Assembly (NCBI GenBank): GCA_937901445.1
Contig: CALDHY010000017.1
Location: 1-63,924 of the forward strand
DNA length: 63,924 nucleotides
Direction of reading: 5' to 3'
DNA from: an uncultured Selenomonadales bacterium
Lineage (GTDB): Bacteria; Bacillota; Negativicutes; Selenomonadales; Selenomonadaceae
In this document: positions 34,848-43,830 of the stretch, piece by piece
Position numbering within the stretch: the stretch's first letter is position 1
How the letters are laid out: each line of letters opens with the position of its first letter
Notes under the pieces: generated by a model
The model's input: the letters and a program-made list of their open reading frames with translations, nothing else
Told to the model about the DNA's origin: nothing
Database searches by the model: none
Made by a program: the position numbers and the translations under genes

Positions 34848-37742
34848 ATGTTAATAAATGGCGAAGAACACAATGATTTATGTATTGGAATAGATTTAGG
34901 GACAACAAATTCTGTTTTGTCAGCTATAAATCTGCGCGCCAATGGAAATATTGTAAGCACGGTAATTGGTATTGATCGTGCGTTTGATATGTATAACGCT
35001 TCAGGCAATTCTCCAAAATTTTCAATGAGGACGGCGGCAACCCTTCCAAGTTGCGTTTATTATAACGAAGAAAAAAATTTTAGCCCGGTGGTCGGAGATT
35101 TTGCCAAAAGCAGATTTCCCGTGCGCCCGGACTTGGTTGCAAAGTCAATTAAAAGCCAAATGGGTAATTCACTTGCCGAAGGACTTTCGCCGAATATTCC
35201 CGACAAAACGCCCGCGCAAATTTCCGCGCGTATTTTACGGCATTTGTTGAGGAGTGCCGCCAAAATTTTTCGTCAACAAGAAATTAACGACGCAATAATA
35301 ACCGTGCCTGCAAGTTTTGACAGTATTATGTGTCAAGCCACGTTGGACGCCGCCGAAATTGCCGGTATAAAAATTCGCAATGCAGACGGTTCTTTTCGTT
35401 CAATTTTATTGCCGGAGCCGCAAGCCGTAATTTATGATTTTATTAATCAAGTTCATAACGGCGAAATTTCGGACAAAATTTTGGATTTAAGCTCTACAAA
35501 AAATGTAATGGTATTTGACTTGGGCGGCGGTACACTCGATATAACCTTACACAAAATTTCACGCAGGGAAGACGCGCCGGACGTTTTGAACGTTGAAGAT
35601 TTGGCGATAAATCGTTATACACTTTTGGGCGGCGATGATTTTGATTCCGCGCTTGCCGAAAAAATGTTTCTGCGCTATCTTGAACAATATCACACCTACC
35701 CTGAAATAATTCAAAAAATTAAACGTGAAAAATCTGCAGTAATGCCGCAACTTTTAATTAGGGCTGAAGAATTAAAAATAGAATTAAGCACTAAGCACAG
35801 CGATGCATTTGGCGGGGCAAGCCAATTTTCAGATGCTTGGGACGATGACGAAGAAGATAGTTACCCTGTCGGCGGCAATATCAGTGCTACGGGCGTTGCT
35901 TACGACGATAATTTTTCAACTCAAGAGCTTGAGGATATTTGGCAAGTTTTTATGGGCAATGAATTTAAATTTGATGACTATAAAAATCTTGATACTGTTG
36001 CCGGAAAATACGGCAGTTCAAATATAATTTTCCCTATCCTTGACGTGCTGAAAAAATGCTCTGATAAATTGGGCACAGATGATTTTAAAATTGACGCCGT
36101 GATTATGAACGGCGGAATGTCAAGATTTTACATGGTTATTGAACGCCTGAAAAAATTTTTTGGCTTTGAGCCGATTGTTGCATTGGACCCGGATCAATCT
36201 GTTGCACGCGGCGCGGCAGTCTATCATTATTTTCTTCACAAATACGCCGAAAAACTTAAAGCAACCGCCGCCGTCAAAAGTGCGCAATCTGAAGTTGAAG
36301 AAAAAATTGAAACGCCCTATATCAAGCAGGTTAATACAATTTTACCTGACAGTTTGTACCTTTTGACACACGGCAACCGCTACGAAGAAATTATAAAAAC
36401 CGGTACAAGCCTCCCGCACGAGTCAAAAATATTTACCGGCTTTAAATTGCCCGTCGGCGCAAATAAAATCAGCATACCGGTCGCCCGCCGCAACAATGAC
36501 AACAGCTATTCGGTTATTGCAAAGGGAAATATGGAATTTCCCGAAAAATACGCCACTTCCAAGAAAGATAATTTTGTTGCGTTTATAGTTTCAATGAACG
36601 AACAGCGAATTATACGAATGGAGGCTTACATTTGCAGTGATCCCGCATGCTCGGATATAATCGACGAAGGCAAAACTGAAATTGCAATAGCCGAAAATAT
36701 CAAAGAGGCTGAAGTAATTCCTGCGGCAACTGTAAGAGTTCCTGCAACCGTTAAAATCCCCAATACAACCGTTAATGTTTCGGCAACTGTCGAAAAGAAA
36801 ACTACAGGGACGCCCGTAAATCCCAATAACGCCTTAAATGAACTGCTGAATTATTGCAGGGCGTTTGAACACGCGCAAACTCATTTTGACAACAAAAACG
36901 CCAAAAAGTACGCGGATTTAATCAGACAATCTAAGCAAAGTATTTTGGCGGCGTCCAATCCTGAAGAATTTGCCGAGCCGTTTTTCAGAATTTTTGCCGA
37001 TAATGAAAATACAAAAAATGAAGATTTTAAAATGCACATGATAATTATTGGGCGGCGAATTGGTTTATATTGGACAACTTCACAAAAACGCCGCCTTGCG
37101 AATTACTGCATAAATCAGCTTTACCGTGAACTTCACTTTAGCGACGTTGTTTTAAAAGGGCGCAGTGTCAATACAAAAGTTCAAGCGATTTATACTTTGT
37201 ACATGTGCGGCAGTGATGATGATTTGGCGCAATTACGAAAATTGCACGGCTACGAAAAATTTCATATTGCCTTGCTTTATACTCACGCAATGACGAAAAC
37301 CGAAGTAGATTGGCTTTACGGCGAATTTAAAAAAGATTATCTGCTTGCCGAAAAATCTATAAGAAACGGGATTCAAAACACGGCGCATTCTTTGGGTATT
37401 GCTTACCGGCTCGGAGACGATAAACCAACGCGCTCTTCAATCAAAAAAAAGGATATAGTTTCTGAACTGTGCAAAATTATTCGTTCCGGCAAAATGGAGG
37501 CTATAGATATTGGGCGTTGTTTTTTGGCGTTGGGTTTAATTTGTGACTGCAGATATAAAAACGAACTCGACAAAAAATCTTTGGCTGACGCTCAAAATTT
37601 GATTGACGATATTGAAAAAATTTATCGTCCGGCGTTTGTCGATAAATTTATAAAAAACGTCAACGTTGCAAAAAAGATGATTCAGGGCGTACAACTTAGC
37701 GCGGCTGAAGAAGAATTTTTGCTGATTAAGATTGACGATTAA
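34848..37742 (+). CDS. divergent Hsp70 with enlarged C-terminal helical region
   Basis: The ATPase half carries the Hsp70 signatures: phosphate 1 GIDLGTTNSVLSA, connect NDAIITVPASFDS, phosphate 2 VMVFDLGGGTLDITL and adenosine site AVIMNGGMSRFYMV, with DPDQSVARGAAVY after it. An acidic insertion (DAWDDDEEDSYP) sits in the ATPase domain. A short substrate-binding-like beta region (about 490-610) is followed by a low-complexity Val/Thr/Pro linker and about 260 residues of helices with no known match. The usual DnaK lid and EEVD-like end are absent. At 964 residues it is far longer than DnaK (about 610-640). It is probably a dedicated chaperone working with the GrpE-like protein. Confidence 0.88.
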   Translation: MLINGEEHNDLCIGIDLGTTNSVLSAINLRANGNIVSTVIGIDRAFDMYNASGNSPKFSMRTAATLPSCVYYNEEKNFSPVVGDFAKSRFPVRPDLVAKSIKSQMGNSLAEGLSPNIPDKTPAQISARILRHLLRSAAKIFRQQEINDAIITVPASFDSIMCQATLDAAEIAGIKIRNADGSFRSILLPEPQAVIYDFINQVHNGEISDKILDLSSTKNVMVFDLGGGTLDITLHKISRREDAPDVLNVEDLAINRYTLLGGDDFDSALAEKMFLRYLEQYHTYPEIIQKIKREKSAVMPQLLIRAEELKIELSTKHSDAFGGASQFSDAWDDDEEDSYPVGGNISATGVAYDDNFSTQELEDIWQVFMGNEFKFDDYKNLDTVAGKYGSSNIIFPILDVLKKCSDKLGTDDFKIDAVIMNGGMSRFYMVIERLKKFFGFEPIVALDPDQSVARGAAVYHYFLHKYAEKLKATAAVKSAQSEVEEKIETPYIKQVNTILPDSLYLLTHGNRYEEIIKTGTSLPHESKIFTGFKLPVGANKISIPVARRNNDNSYSVIAKGNMEFPEKYATSKKDNFVAFIVSMNEQRIIRMEAYICSDPACSDIIDEGKTEIAIAENIKEAEVIPAATVRVPATVKIPNTTVNVSATVEKKTTGTPVNPNNALNELLNYCRAFEHAQTHFDNKNAKKYADLIRQSKQSILAASNPEEFAEPFFRIFADNENTKNEDFKMHMIIIGRRIGLYWTTSQKRRLANYCINQLYRELHFSDVVLKGRSVNTKVQAIYTLYMCGSDDDLAQLRKLHGYEKFHIALLYTHAMTKTEVDWLYGEFKKDYLLAEKSIRNGIQNTAHSLGIAYRLGDDKPTRSSIKKKDIVSELCKIIRSGKMEAIDIGRCFLALGLICDCRYKNELDKKSLADAQNLIDDIEKIYRPAFVDKFIKNVNVAKKMIQGVQLSAAEEEFLLIKIDD

Positions 37743-37800
37743 AATTTTGAATAACTGATAATCACAAAAAATATTCTACAAAAAAATTTTCTTGAATTAA

Positions 37801-37830
37801 AATCCTTCCAAAAGGCGGAGGGATTTTTTT
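37801..37830 (+). terminator. intrinsic terminator closing the cassette
   Basis: AATCC (37,801-37,805) pairs with GGATT (37,821-37,825), extended by TTCC/GGAG pairing, then seven T. Confidence 0.75.
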
Positions 37831-37866
37831 ATTAAAATTTTAACAGGCAACGCGGAGGTAATTTTT

Positions 37867-38277
37867 ATGTTGAGGAAAATTTTAATCTTGACGCTGATAC
37901 TTTTTATCGGCGTCGCGCAGGAGGTACAAGCTATGCAAATTAAAATTTCAGTTGGCGGAAAAACTTTTGACGCGATATTGGAAGATAACGCAGCGGCGCA
38001 GGAATTTTATAAAATGTTGCCGCTTGAAATCACAATGAACGAATTGAACGGCAACGAAAAATATTACCGGCTCGGAAAAAATCTGCCGTCAAATGACAAG
38101 CGCGCCGGTACAATCAACGCGGGCGATTTAATGTTGTGGAGTTCAAATACCGTTGTACTTTTCTACAAAAATTTTTCAAGCGGTTACAGCTACACGCGGC
38201 TCGGAAAAATTTTAAATCCTGCAAACTTGCTTGACGCGGTGGGAAGTGGTAATATTCCTGTTAGATTTGAAAAATAA
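37867..38277 (+). CDS. secreted cyclophilin-like-fold protein
   Basis: A signal peptide (MLRKILILTLILFIGVAQEVQA) precedes about 110 residues beginning MQIKISVGGKTFDAILEDNAAA. The last part reads INAGDLMLWSSNTVVLFYKN and YTRLGKI. This is the pattern of the small cyclophilin-like family often found next to flavodoxins and hydrolases. Its function is not established; the fold lacks the classical proline isomerase arginine. A GGAGG site precedes ATG. It leads a run of four small genes spaced 12-19 bp apart. Confidence 0.75.
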   Translation: MLRKILILTLILFIGVAQEVQAMQIKISVGGKTFDAILEDNAAAQEFYKMLPLEITMNELNGNEKYYRLGKNLPSNDKRAGTINAGDLMLWSSNTVVLFYKNFSSGYSYTRLGKILNPANLLDAVGSGNIPVRFEK

Positions 38278-38296
38278 TTTAACGGGAGGGTTTCCA

Positions 38297-39124
38297 ATGT
38301 TCAAACTTTTAATGGCGGTTATTTTAATGTTAATGTTTTTGCCAACAAGCGTATCTGCGCAAAGTCGAAACGTTCAGATTGACGGGGATCACGGCAAATT
38401 GGCGGCGGTACTTCAAACGCCCGACGGGCAGTCAAGTTTTCCAATGGTTATAATCTGTCACGGCTTCACCGCGCAAAAAGAGCAGCCGCTTTTAAAATAT
38501 TTGGCAGATTATCTTGAGGCGGCGGGTATTGCGTCAATTCGTTTTGACTTCAACGGGCACGGCGCAAGTGAAGGGCGTTTTCAAGATATGACGGTTTTAA
38601 ATGAAATTGAAGACGCAAAACACGTTTATGAATATGTGCGGGACATGCGCGGCGTTACAAGCGTTTCAATCGCCGGACATTCGCAGGGCGGCGTTGTTAC
38701 AAGTATGGTTGCCGGTGAACTCGGCGTCGAAAATGTAAAAAGTATTGCGCTTATGGCGGCGGCGGCAGTCCTGCGCGACGATGCAATACGCGGAAATATT
38801 TTTACCGAACACTACGATTCAATCAATGTTCCTGAATATGTTGACTTAGATCATCGCGGCACAAAAAGACTCGGACGAAATTACATTTTAACCGCGCAAA
38901 GTTTGCCAATTTATGAAACTGCCTCACAGTATGAAGGACCGGTTTTCATAATTCACGGTCTTGCAGATATTGTTGTACCGTACACTTACAGCTTGCGTTA
39001 TCAAGAAATTTATCAAGGCGGCGCGCAAATTGAATTTTTGGAAGGCTTCGATCACGGCTTCACTCAAGATGAAAAATTAACCGCGCGCAAAGTTGCTGAT
39101 TTTTTCATTTCTCAATTAAAATAG
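38297..39124 (+). CDS. secreted alpha/beta hydrolase (esterase-like)
   Basis: A signal peptide (MFKLLMAVILMLMFLPTSVSA) is followed by a serine hydrolase: oxyanion HG in ICHGFTA, nucleophile GHSQGG, acid Asp in HGLADIVVP and catalytic His in FDHGF. The sequence resembles feruloyl/cinnamoyl esterases. ATG 38,297 has GGGAGG 7 bp upstream. An in-frame start 66 bp earlier would overlap the previous gene and hide the signal peptide. Substrate unknown. 275 residues. Confidence 0.85.
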   Translation: MFKLLMAVILMLMFLPTSVSAQSRNVQIDGDHGKLAAVLQTPDGQSSFPMVIICHGFTAQKEQPLLKYLADYLEAAGIASIRFDFNGHGASEGRFQDMTVLNEIEDAKHVYEYVRDMRGVTSVSIAGHSQGGVVTSMVAGELGVENVKSIALMAAAAVLRDDAIRGNIFTEHYDSINVPEYVDLDHRGTKRLGRNYILTAQSLPIYETASQYEGPVFIIHGLADIVVPYTYSLRYQEIYQGGAQIEFLEGFDHGFTQDEKLTARKVADFFISQLK

Positions 39125-39136
39125 GAGGTTAAATTT

Positions 39137-40138
39137 ATGTCAAAAATTGTTGCGGGAACGGGCGGAGATAAGTACATTCCCTACAGTGAACGCAGCGGCG
39201 CAGAATCCGTTGTTTACTTTACGCGGGATTTATCGGCGGCAGGTTTAATAAAAATTTTCGACAAAGTCAAGGAAGTTTTGAGCGGAAATATCGCAGTCAA
39301 ACTTCATACAGGCGAGCCGCACGGTCCAAATATTTTGCCGCGTCAATGGGTTAAAGCATTAATCGACGAAAAACTTTCCGGCGCAAAAATTGTTGAAACC
39401 AACACTTACTATACAAGCGTTCGCCAAAAAGCTGAAGGACACCGCGAAAATCTGAAAACTAACGGCTGGACTTTTTGCCCGGTTGATATTTTGGACGAAG
39501 ACGGCACTGCTTTTTTACCTGTACCCGGCGGCAAGTGGTTTAAAGAAATGTCCGTCGGAAAAAATCTTTTGAACTACGATTCATTTTTGACTTTGACGCA
39601 CTTTAAGGGACACACTCAAGGCGGCTTCGGCGGCAGTAACAAAAATATTGGTATTGGTTGCGCGGATGGTAAAATTGGTAAAAAAATGATTCACTCCAAT
39701 AAAAGCAAATGGGATATTGCAAAAGAAGAATTTATGGAGCGTATGACTGAATCCACGCAAGCCACAATTTCACATTTTGCAAATAAAATCGCCTATATAA
39801 ACGTTATGAGAAATATGAGCGTTTCCTGCGACTGCGAAGGCACGGCGGCTGAACCTGTCGTAACGCCGGATGTTGGAATTTTGGCTTCACTTGATATTCT
39901 TGCAGTCGATCAAGCATGCGTTGATTTAGTTTACGCCCTGCCTGAAGAGAGCAAGCATGCATTGGTTGAACGTATGGAAACGCGGCACGGCTTGCGTCAA
40001 CTTACCTATATGAAAGAAATGGGTATGGGCAACGACAAATACAAATTGATTGACATTGACAACGGCGACGTTGAAATTACGATTGCAGACGCCGTTAAAG
40101 GTATCAGCGGCAAATGGATTCCCGACGCTTTTAATTGA
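39137..40138 (+). CDS. DUF362-type protein
   Basis: The protein shows the DUF362 pattern: VAVKLHTGEPHG-like strand (IAVKLHTGEPHGPN), KIVETNTYYTS, then THFKGHTQGGFGGSNKNIG and CADGKIGKKMIHS. Many relatives carry an extra ferredoxin domain; this 333-residue form has none. The biochemical role of the family is not settled. It is encoded between the esterase and a flavodoxin, which suggests a redox or detoxification unit. GGAGG stands before the ATG. Confidence 0.82.
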   Translation: MSKIVAGTGGDKYIPYSERSGAESVVYFTRDLSAAGLIKIFDKVKEVLSGNIAVKLHTGEPHGPNILPRQWVKALIDEKLSGAKIVETNTYYTSVRQKAEGHRENLKTNGWTFCPVDILDEDGTAFLPVPGGKWFKEMSVGKNLLNYDSFLTLTHFKGHTQGGFGGSNKNIGIGCADGKIGKKMIHSNKSKWDIAKEEFMERMTESTQATISHFANKIAYINVMRNMSVSCDCEGTAAEPVVTPDVGILASLDILAVDQACVDLVYALPEESKHALVERMETRHGLRQLTYMKEMGMGNDKYKLIDIDNGDVEITIADAVKGISGKWIPDAFN

Positions 40139-40153
40139 TTGGAGGCAAAAATT

Positions 40154-40633
40154 ATGGCAAAAAGTTTAGTAGCTTTTTTTTCTGCCAGCGGCTCGACGCG
40201 CAAACTTGCAAATATTTTGGCTGAAGTTGCAGGCGCAGATACTTATGAAATTAAACCCGCCACGCCTTACACCGGCAAAGATTTAAATTGGAATAACCAA
40301 AATTCGCGCAGTTCCCTTGAAATGTCAAATGAAACTTCACGCCCTGTACTTGCCGAAAAAAATGCAAACGTTACAGATTATGACGTGATTTATTTGGGCT
40401 TTCCAATCTGGTGGTACGTTGCGCCGCACATTATCAACAGTTTTCTTGAGGCGTACGATTTCAGCGGAAAAACGATTGTAACTTTTGCAACTTCCGGCGG
40501 CAGCGGTTTTGGCGATACTTTGAGTAAACTCAAGGCTAGCAGTCCAAATGCAAAATTTATCGAAGGGCGCGTTTTCAGAGGGCGCACAGATAAAGCCGCC
40601 GTTGCTGATTGGCTTAAATCTGTAAAAATTTAA
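40154..40633 (+). CDS. flavodoxin
   Basis: A short-chain FMN-binding electron carrier of 159 residues. The FMN phosphate loop SASGSTRKLA is at the N-terminus. IYLGFPIWWYVAPHIINSFLE and TFATSGGSGFGDT supply the isoalloxazine loops. ATG 40,154 has GGAGG 8 bp upstream; the TTG 15 bp earlier overlaps the ribosome site. It is probably co-transcribed with the DUF362 gene, whose stop lies 15 bp before. Confidence 0.92.
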   Translation: MAKSLVAFFSASGSTRKLANILAEVAGADTYEIKPATPYTGKDLNWNNQNSRSSLEMSNETSRPVLAEKNANVTDYDVIYLGFPIWWYVAPHIINSFLEAYDFSGKTIVTFATSGGSGFGDTLSKLKASSPNAKFIEGRVFRGRTDKAAVADWLKSVKI

Positions 40634-40660
40634 TCTGAAAATATATGTACAAAAAAATTA

Positions 40661-40687
40661 GCCCGTAAATTTGACGGGCTTTTTTTA
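40661..40687 (+). terminator. intrinsic terminator after the flavodoxin gene
   Basis: GCCCGT (40,661-40,666) pairs with ACGGGC (40,674-40,679), followed by seven T. Confidence 0.8.
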
Positions 40688-40782
40688 TTTCCAAAAGTAA
40701 TTTTCAAAAATCAATTTTAGATATTGGTACAAAGTTTTAAAATCTGCTAGAATAAATTCAGCAAGGTTGAGGAGTGGTTGAA

Positions 40783-41925
40783 ATGAAAAAATCTTTGAAG
40801 AAAATTTTAGCAGCGGTATTTTGTTTGGGAGTGATAGGAACAATGAGTACAACAGTTGACGCGGCGGCGAAAATTCCCGCAGATGCAAAGGCTGAATCTG
40901 CAAGCACAATTCAAAAAGAAAATTTGAAACTTGAAAAAAATTGGGATAAAGTTTTTCCAAAAAGCGATAAAGTCGACCATCAAAAAGTTACTTTTGTAAA
41001 TCGCTACGGTATAACTTTAGCGGCTGATATGTACACGCCCAAAGGTTATTCCGGCAAACTTCCGGCTATTGCAGTTTGCGGAGCATTCGGCGCAGTCAAG
41101 GAACAATCCAGCGGCTTATACGCGCAAGAAATGGCTGAACGCGGCTTTTTGACAATCGCCTTTGATCCTTCATTTACCGGCGAAAGTGGCGGTTATCCGC
41201 GTTTTGTTGCCTCGCCTGACATTAACACAGAGGATTTTTGCGCGGCGGTTGATTTTCTTTCGACTCTTGATAATGTTGACGCAGATAAAATCGGTATTAT
41301 TGGAATTTGCGGTTGGGGCGGCTTTGCACTTAGCGCGGCGGCGATTGACACAAGAATTAAAGCAACCGTTGCCTCGACAATGTATGACATCAGCCGCAAT
41401 GCCGCCAACGGTTATTTTGACTACGAAAAGGACGCCGAAACTTTAAAGAGTGAACGTATGCAACAAAGAATTAATTTAAACAATCAGCGCACGGCAGATT
41501 ATAAAGCCGGCAGATATGCTCGCGCAGGCGGCGTTGTCGAAGATCCTTCAGAATTTCCGCAATTCGTCAAAGATTATTATGACTACTACAAAACTAAGCG
41601 CGGCTATCACAAACGCTCGCTTAATTCAAACGGCGGCTGGAATGCAACGGGCGTACTTTCGTTTGTAAATTTCCCGCTCTTAACTTATATCAGTGAAATT
41701 GAAAATCCCGTGCTGATTGTTCACGGCGAAAACGCGCACAGCAGATATTTTTCTGAAACTGCCTTTGAAAATATGACGGGCGTTAAACCTTCCGGCTTTG
41801 ATACAATTTCCGGCAACAAAGAATTACTGATAATCGCCGGGGCAAATCACGTTGACTTGTACGATAATTTTGATGCTATTCCGTTCAACAAGATTGATAC
41901 TTTTTTCAAAACTTATTTAAGATAA
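40783..41925 (+). CDS. secreted alpha/beta hydrolase with Cys at the nucleophile position
   Basis: A signal peptide (MKKSLKKILAAVFCLGVIGT, cleavage near VDA-A) precedes an alpha/beta hydrolase of the YcjY/dienelactone-hydrolase style. The nucleophile elbow is GICGWGG, with Cys176 where most relatives have Ser. The acid and base appear as HGENAHSR and ANHVDLYD. Dienelactone hydrolases also use Cys, so it may be active. ATG 40,783 has GAGGAG 8 bp upstream. Substrate unknown. 380 residues. Confidence 0.82.
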   Translation: MKKSLKKILAAVFCLGVIGTMSTTVDAAAKIPADAKAESASTIQKENLKLEKNWDKVFPKSDKVDHQKVTFVNRYGITLAADMYTPKGYSGKLPAIAVCGAFGAVKEQSSGLYAQEMAERGFLTIAFDPSFTGESGGYPRFVASPDINTEDFCAAVDFLSTLDNVDADKIGIIGICGWGGFALSAAAIDTRIKATVASTMYDISRNAANGYFDYEKDAETLKSERMQQRINLNNQRTADYKAGRYARAGGVVEDPSEFPQFVKDYYDYYKTKRGYHKRSLNSNGGWNATGVLSFVNFPLLTYISEIENPVLIVHGENAHSRYFSETAFENMTGVKPSGFDTISGNKELLIIAGANHVDLYDNFDAIPFNKIDTFFKTYLR

Positions 41926-41938
41926 ATAAAAAATTTTC

Positions 41939-41964
41939 GGCGCGGCTTAGGGCGCGTCTTTTTT
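41939..41964. terminator. shared terminator of convergent genes
   Basis: A GCGCG-rich short hairpin followed by T9 lies in the 39-bp gap between the hydrolase and the convergent cbiK. Confidence 0.5.
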
Positions 41965-42885
41965 TTATTTGTTAAGGGCGTCGAAGGCTTGACGCGCGCG
42001 CTTTAAATATATTTCACGAATTTTAGGATTTTCGCCGAGTCCTTGCATTTGAATTTCAACGTTGAAACCTGCGCGAGTCAAAATATTTTTATGTTCGCCC
42101 GCCATATCGTTATTGGCGTGATCGCCTGCAACCAGCATCAGCGGCTTTAAAATTACTTTAGAAAAATTTTTCAGTTTCGGCAATAAATTTTCAAGGAGCG
42201 GATAACCTTCAACCGTGTAAATAAAAACGTCGTCCCTTTGAATTTTTTCCTGCATTACTGAATAATAGGCGTTTGAAGGGTCGGGCGTTCCGTGCGCCAT
42301 TAATAAAATTGCCGTGCCTTTTTCCTGCGCCGGTAAATCCAACGCCGCCATTACTTCCGAAATATCGTCGGGAAAATTTTCTTGCCCTTGCCAATACATC
42401 AGCGGCGTTGCAAGCGTCATTTTTTTGAAGTGCGTTTTATATTCGTGGAAAATTGCAACGTCGTACTTATACTCTAAGCCGGGAATAATTGCAAGCGGTA
42501 CGAGCGCAATTTTGGTAAAGCCCTCGCGCAGGAGTTTTTCTAAAGTTTCTTCAGGCGCGCTGTAAGGGCAAAATCCCGCGTTTTCGGTTATTCGCTTGAT
42601 AACTATATGACTTGTGAAAGAAAGTGCATTGCAGACCCCTTTAAACGCATTCTGAAGGGTGTTTACGGTTGCAAGGATATTTTTTTCTAAGCTGTCTTGA
42701 TAGGTTGTGCCGAAACTCAAAACTACAACCGCTGATTTATCCGGCGCGTCGCGCAGATTTTCGTTTTCGTACTCAAGCATTCCAATTTGAGTTGCAACTT
42801 GCAGAGGAATTGGCGGCGTTAAAATTTCGTTGTTGAGTTTGAAAGTGCCGCGCGTTTGCATTGTTATTTTTTCTAAATTTGACAT
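41965..42885 (-). CDS. cbiK: sirohydrochlorin cobaltochelatase (anaerobic)
   Basis: CbiK inserts Co2+ into sirohydrochlorin in the oxygen-independent cobalamin pathway. Visible motifs are VVVLSFGTTY near the N-terminus, MAHGTPDPSN and LVAGDHANNDM, which carry the metal-binding His residues and Glu. 306 residues, slightly longer than the Salmonella enzyme because of an N-terminal extension (about 45 residues) with no export signal. No other cob/cbi gene is nearby. GGGAG precedes ATG 42,885. Confidence 0.9.
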   Translation of the reverse strand: MSNLEKITMQTRGTFKLNNEILTPPIPLQVATQIGMLEYENENLRDAPDKSAVVVLSFGTTYQDSLEKNILATVNTLQNAFKGVCNALSFTSHIVIKRITENAGFCPYSAPEETLEKLLREGFTKIALVPLAIIPGLEYKYDVAIFHEYKTHFKKMTLATPLMYWQGQENFPDDISEVMAALDLPAQEKGTAILLMAHGTPDPSNAYYSVMQEKIQRDDVFIYTVEGYPLLENLLPKLKNFSKVILKPLMLVAGDHANNDMAGEHKNILTRAGFNVEIQMQGLGENPKIREIYLKRARQAFDALNK

Positions 42886-42944
42886 AAAAAAACTCCCTTA
42901 ACTTGTCTAAAAAATTTTTGCTCATACATTTCAAGTTAAAGGCG

Positions 42945-43382
42945 TCAATTTAAATCGCCCAAAAATGGCGTTTCTGAAAATTTTTCCGGCAAATTATTTG
43001 TGCGTTCAATGTCAAAATTATTTTCCAGCGCAAATAAAATAACGCTGTCCCACGAATTTTTTACATAAAGTTTTTCGACTTTCGCAAAATATAAAAGCCT
43101 TTGAGTTTCCTTTACGGTTAAATTCATCGCAACAGCTATGGATAAAATTTTTATTTGTGAAGGTTTTTTTCTGCCTGCGAAAATGTGGTAGACGTAAACC
43201 GAATTCAGCAAAGATTTTCTGCAAACTTCAGCTTTCGACAAATTTTTTTCTTTTAGCAAATATTCAAGGTATTGTACGAGTGTAAAGCCGCTAAAAATTT
43301 CTGCGTTATCTTCAAAAAAATCTTCAAGATTTTCAGTCGCCGCCAATTCATTTTCAAGTTGCAAAGTGTCTTTTTCCGGCAT
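42945..43382 (-). CDS. helix-turn-helix regulator-like protein
   Basis: A 145-residue protein with an XRE-like helix-turn-helix (LSKAEVCRKSLLNSVYVYHIF, then KKPSQIKILSIAVAMNL). A helical tail contains ETQRLLYFAKVEKLYVKNSW. Members of this type are often coded beside serine/threonine kinase genes; a decayed kinase lies just upstream here. ATG 43,382 has GGAG 8 bp before it. The target is unknown. Confidence 0.7.
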   Translation of the reverse strand: MPEKDTLQLENELAATENLEDFFEDNAEIFSGFTLVQYLEYLLKEKNLSKAEVCRKSLLNSVYVYHIFAGRKKPSQIKILSIAVAMNLTVKETQRLLYFAKVEKLYVKNSWDSVILFALENNFDIERTNNLPEKFSETPFLGDLN

Positions 43383-43438
43383 TATCAAAACTCCTCGCTG
43401 TTTGTGCTATAATATTACAAATTTTCGACAAAGGCAAG

Positions 43439-43796
43439 ATGATTCGATAGATTCGGCAACTTAAAAAAAATCCTCATCCGCTATTGGCAAAAATTTTTCA
43501 CTGCGCCGAAAGTGATTCTGAAACAATCGTAATTGAAGAATTTATCAGCGGCGAAAATTTATCTGAACGCAAAATTAATTCTGCAAGCCGGAAAAATTAT
43601 TAGGCTGATAGACTTTGACGCGGCAAGAATTTTCAAGGAAGGCAACGACGAAGACACAAGATTTTTGGGAACGAAAGGCTACGCGCCGCCGTTTTCATTC
43701 AGTAAAGAATTTAAGACGCGCTTTAACTTCGCCGCCGCCAATAATAAAAACTCAACGAAAAAAGGATTCAGATTTTTTAACCGCGCTGATTATTGA
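43439..43796 (+). pseudogene. remnant of a serine/threonine protein kinase
   Basis: One frame reads KNPHPLLAKIFHCAESDSE and VIEEFISGENLSE, the N-lobe and hinge of a kinase. A different frame then reads LILQAGKIIRLIDFDAARIF and GTKGYAPP, the DFG-like and activation segments. The catalytic loop (HRDLKPEN) between them is missing, so there is a deletion plus a frameshift. The remnant is divergent to the helix-turn-helix gene, which may have regulated or partnered it. Confidence 0.65.
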
Positions 43797-43830
43797 AGAG
43801 TTTTTAAATTTATGGAAAGCGGCGTGAACA

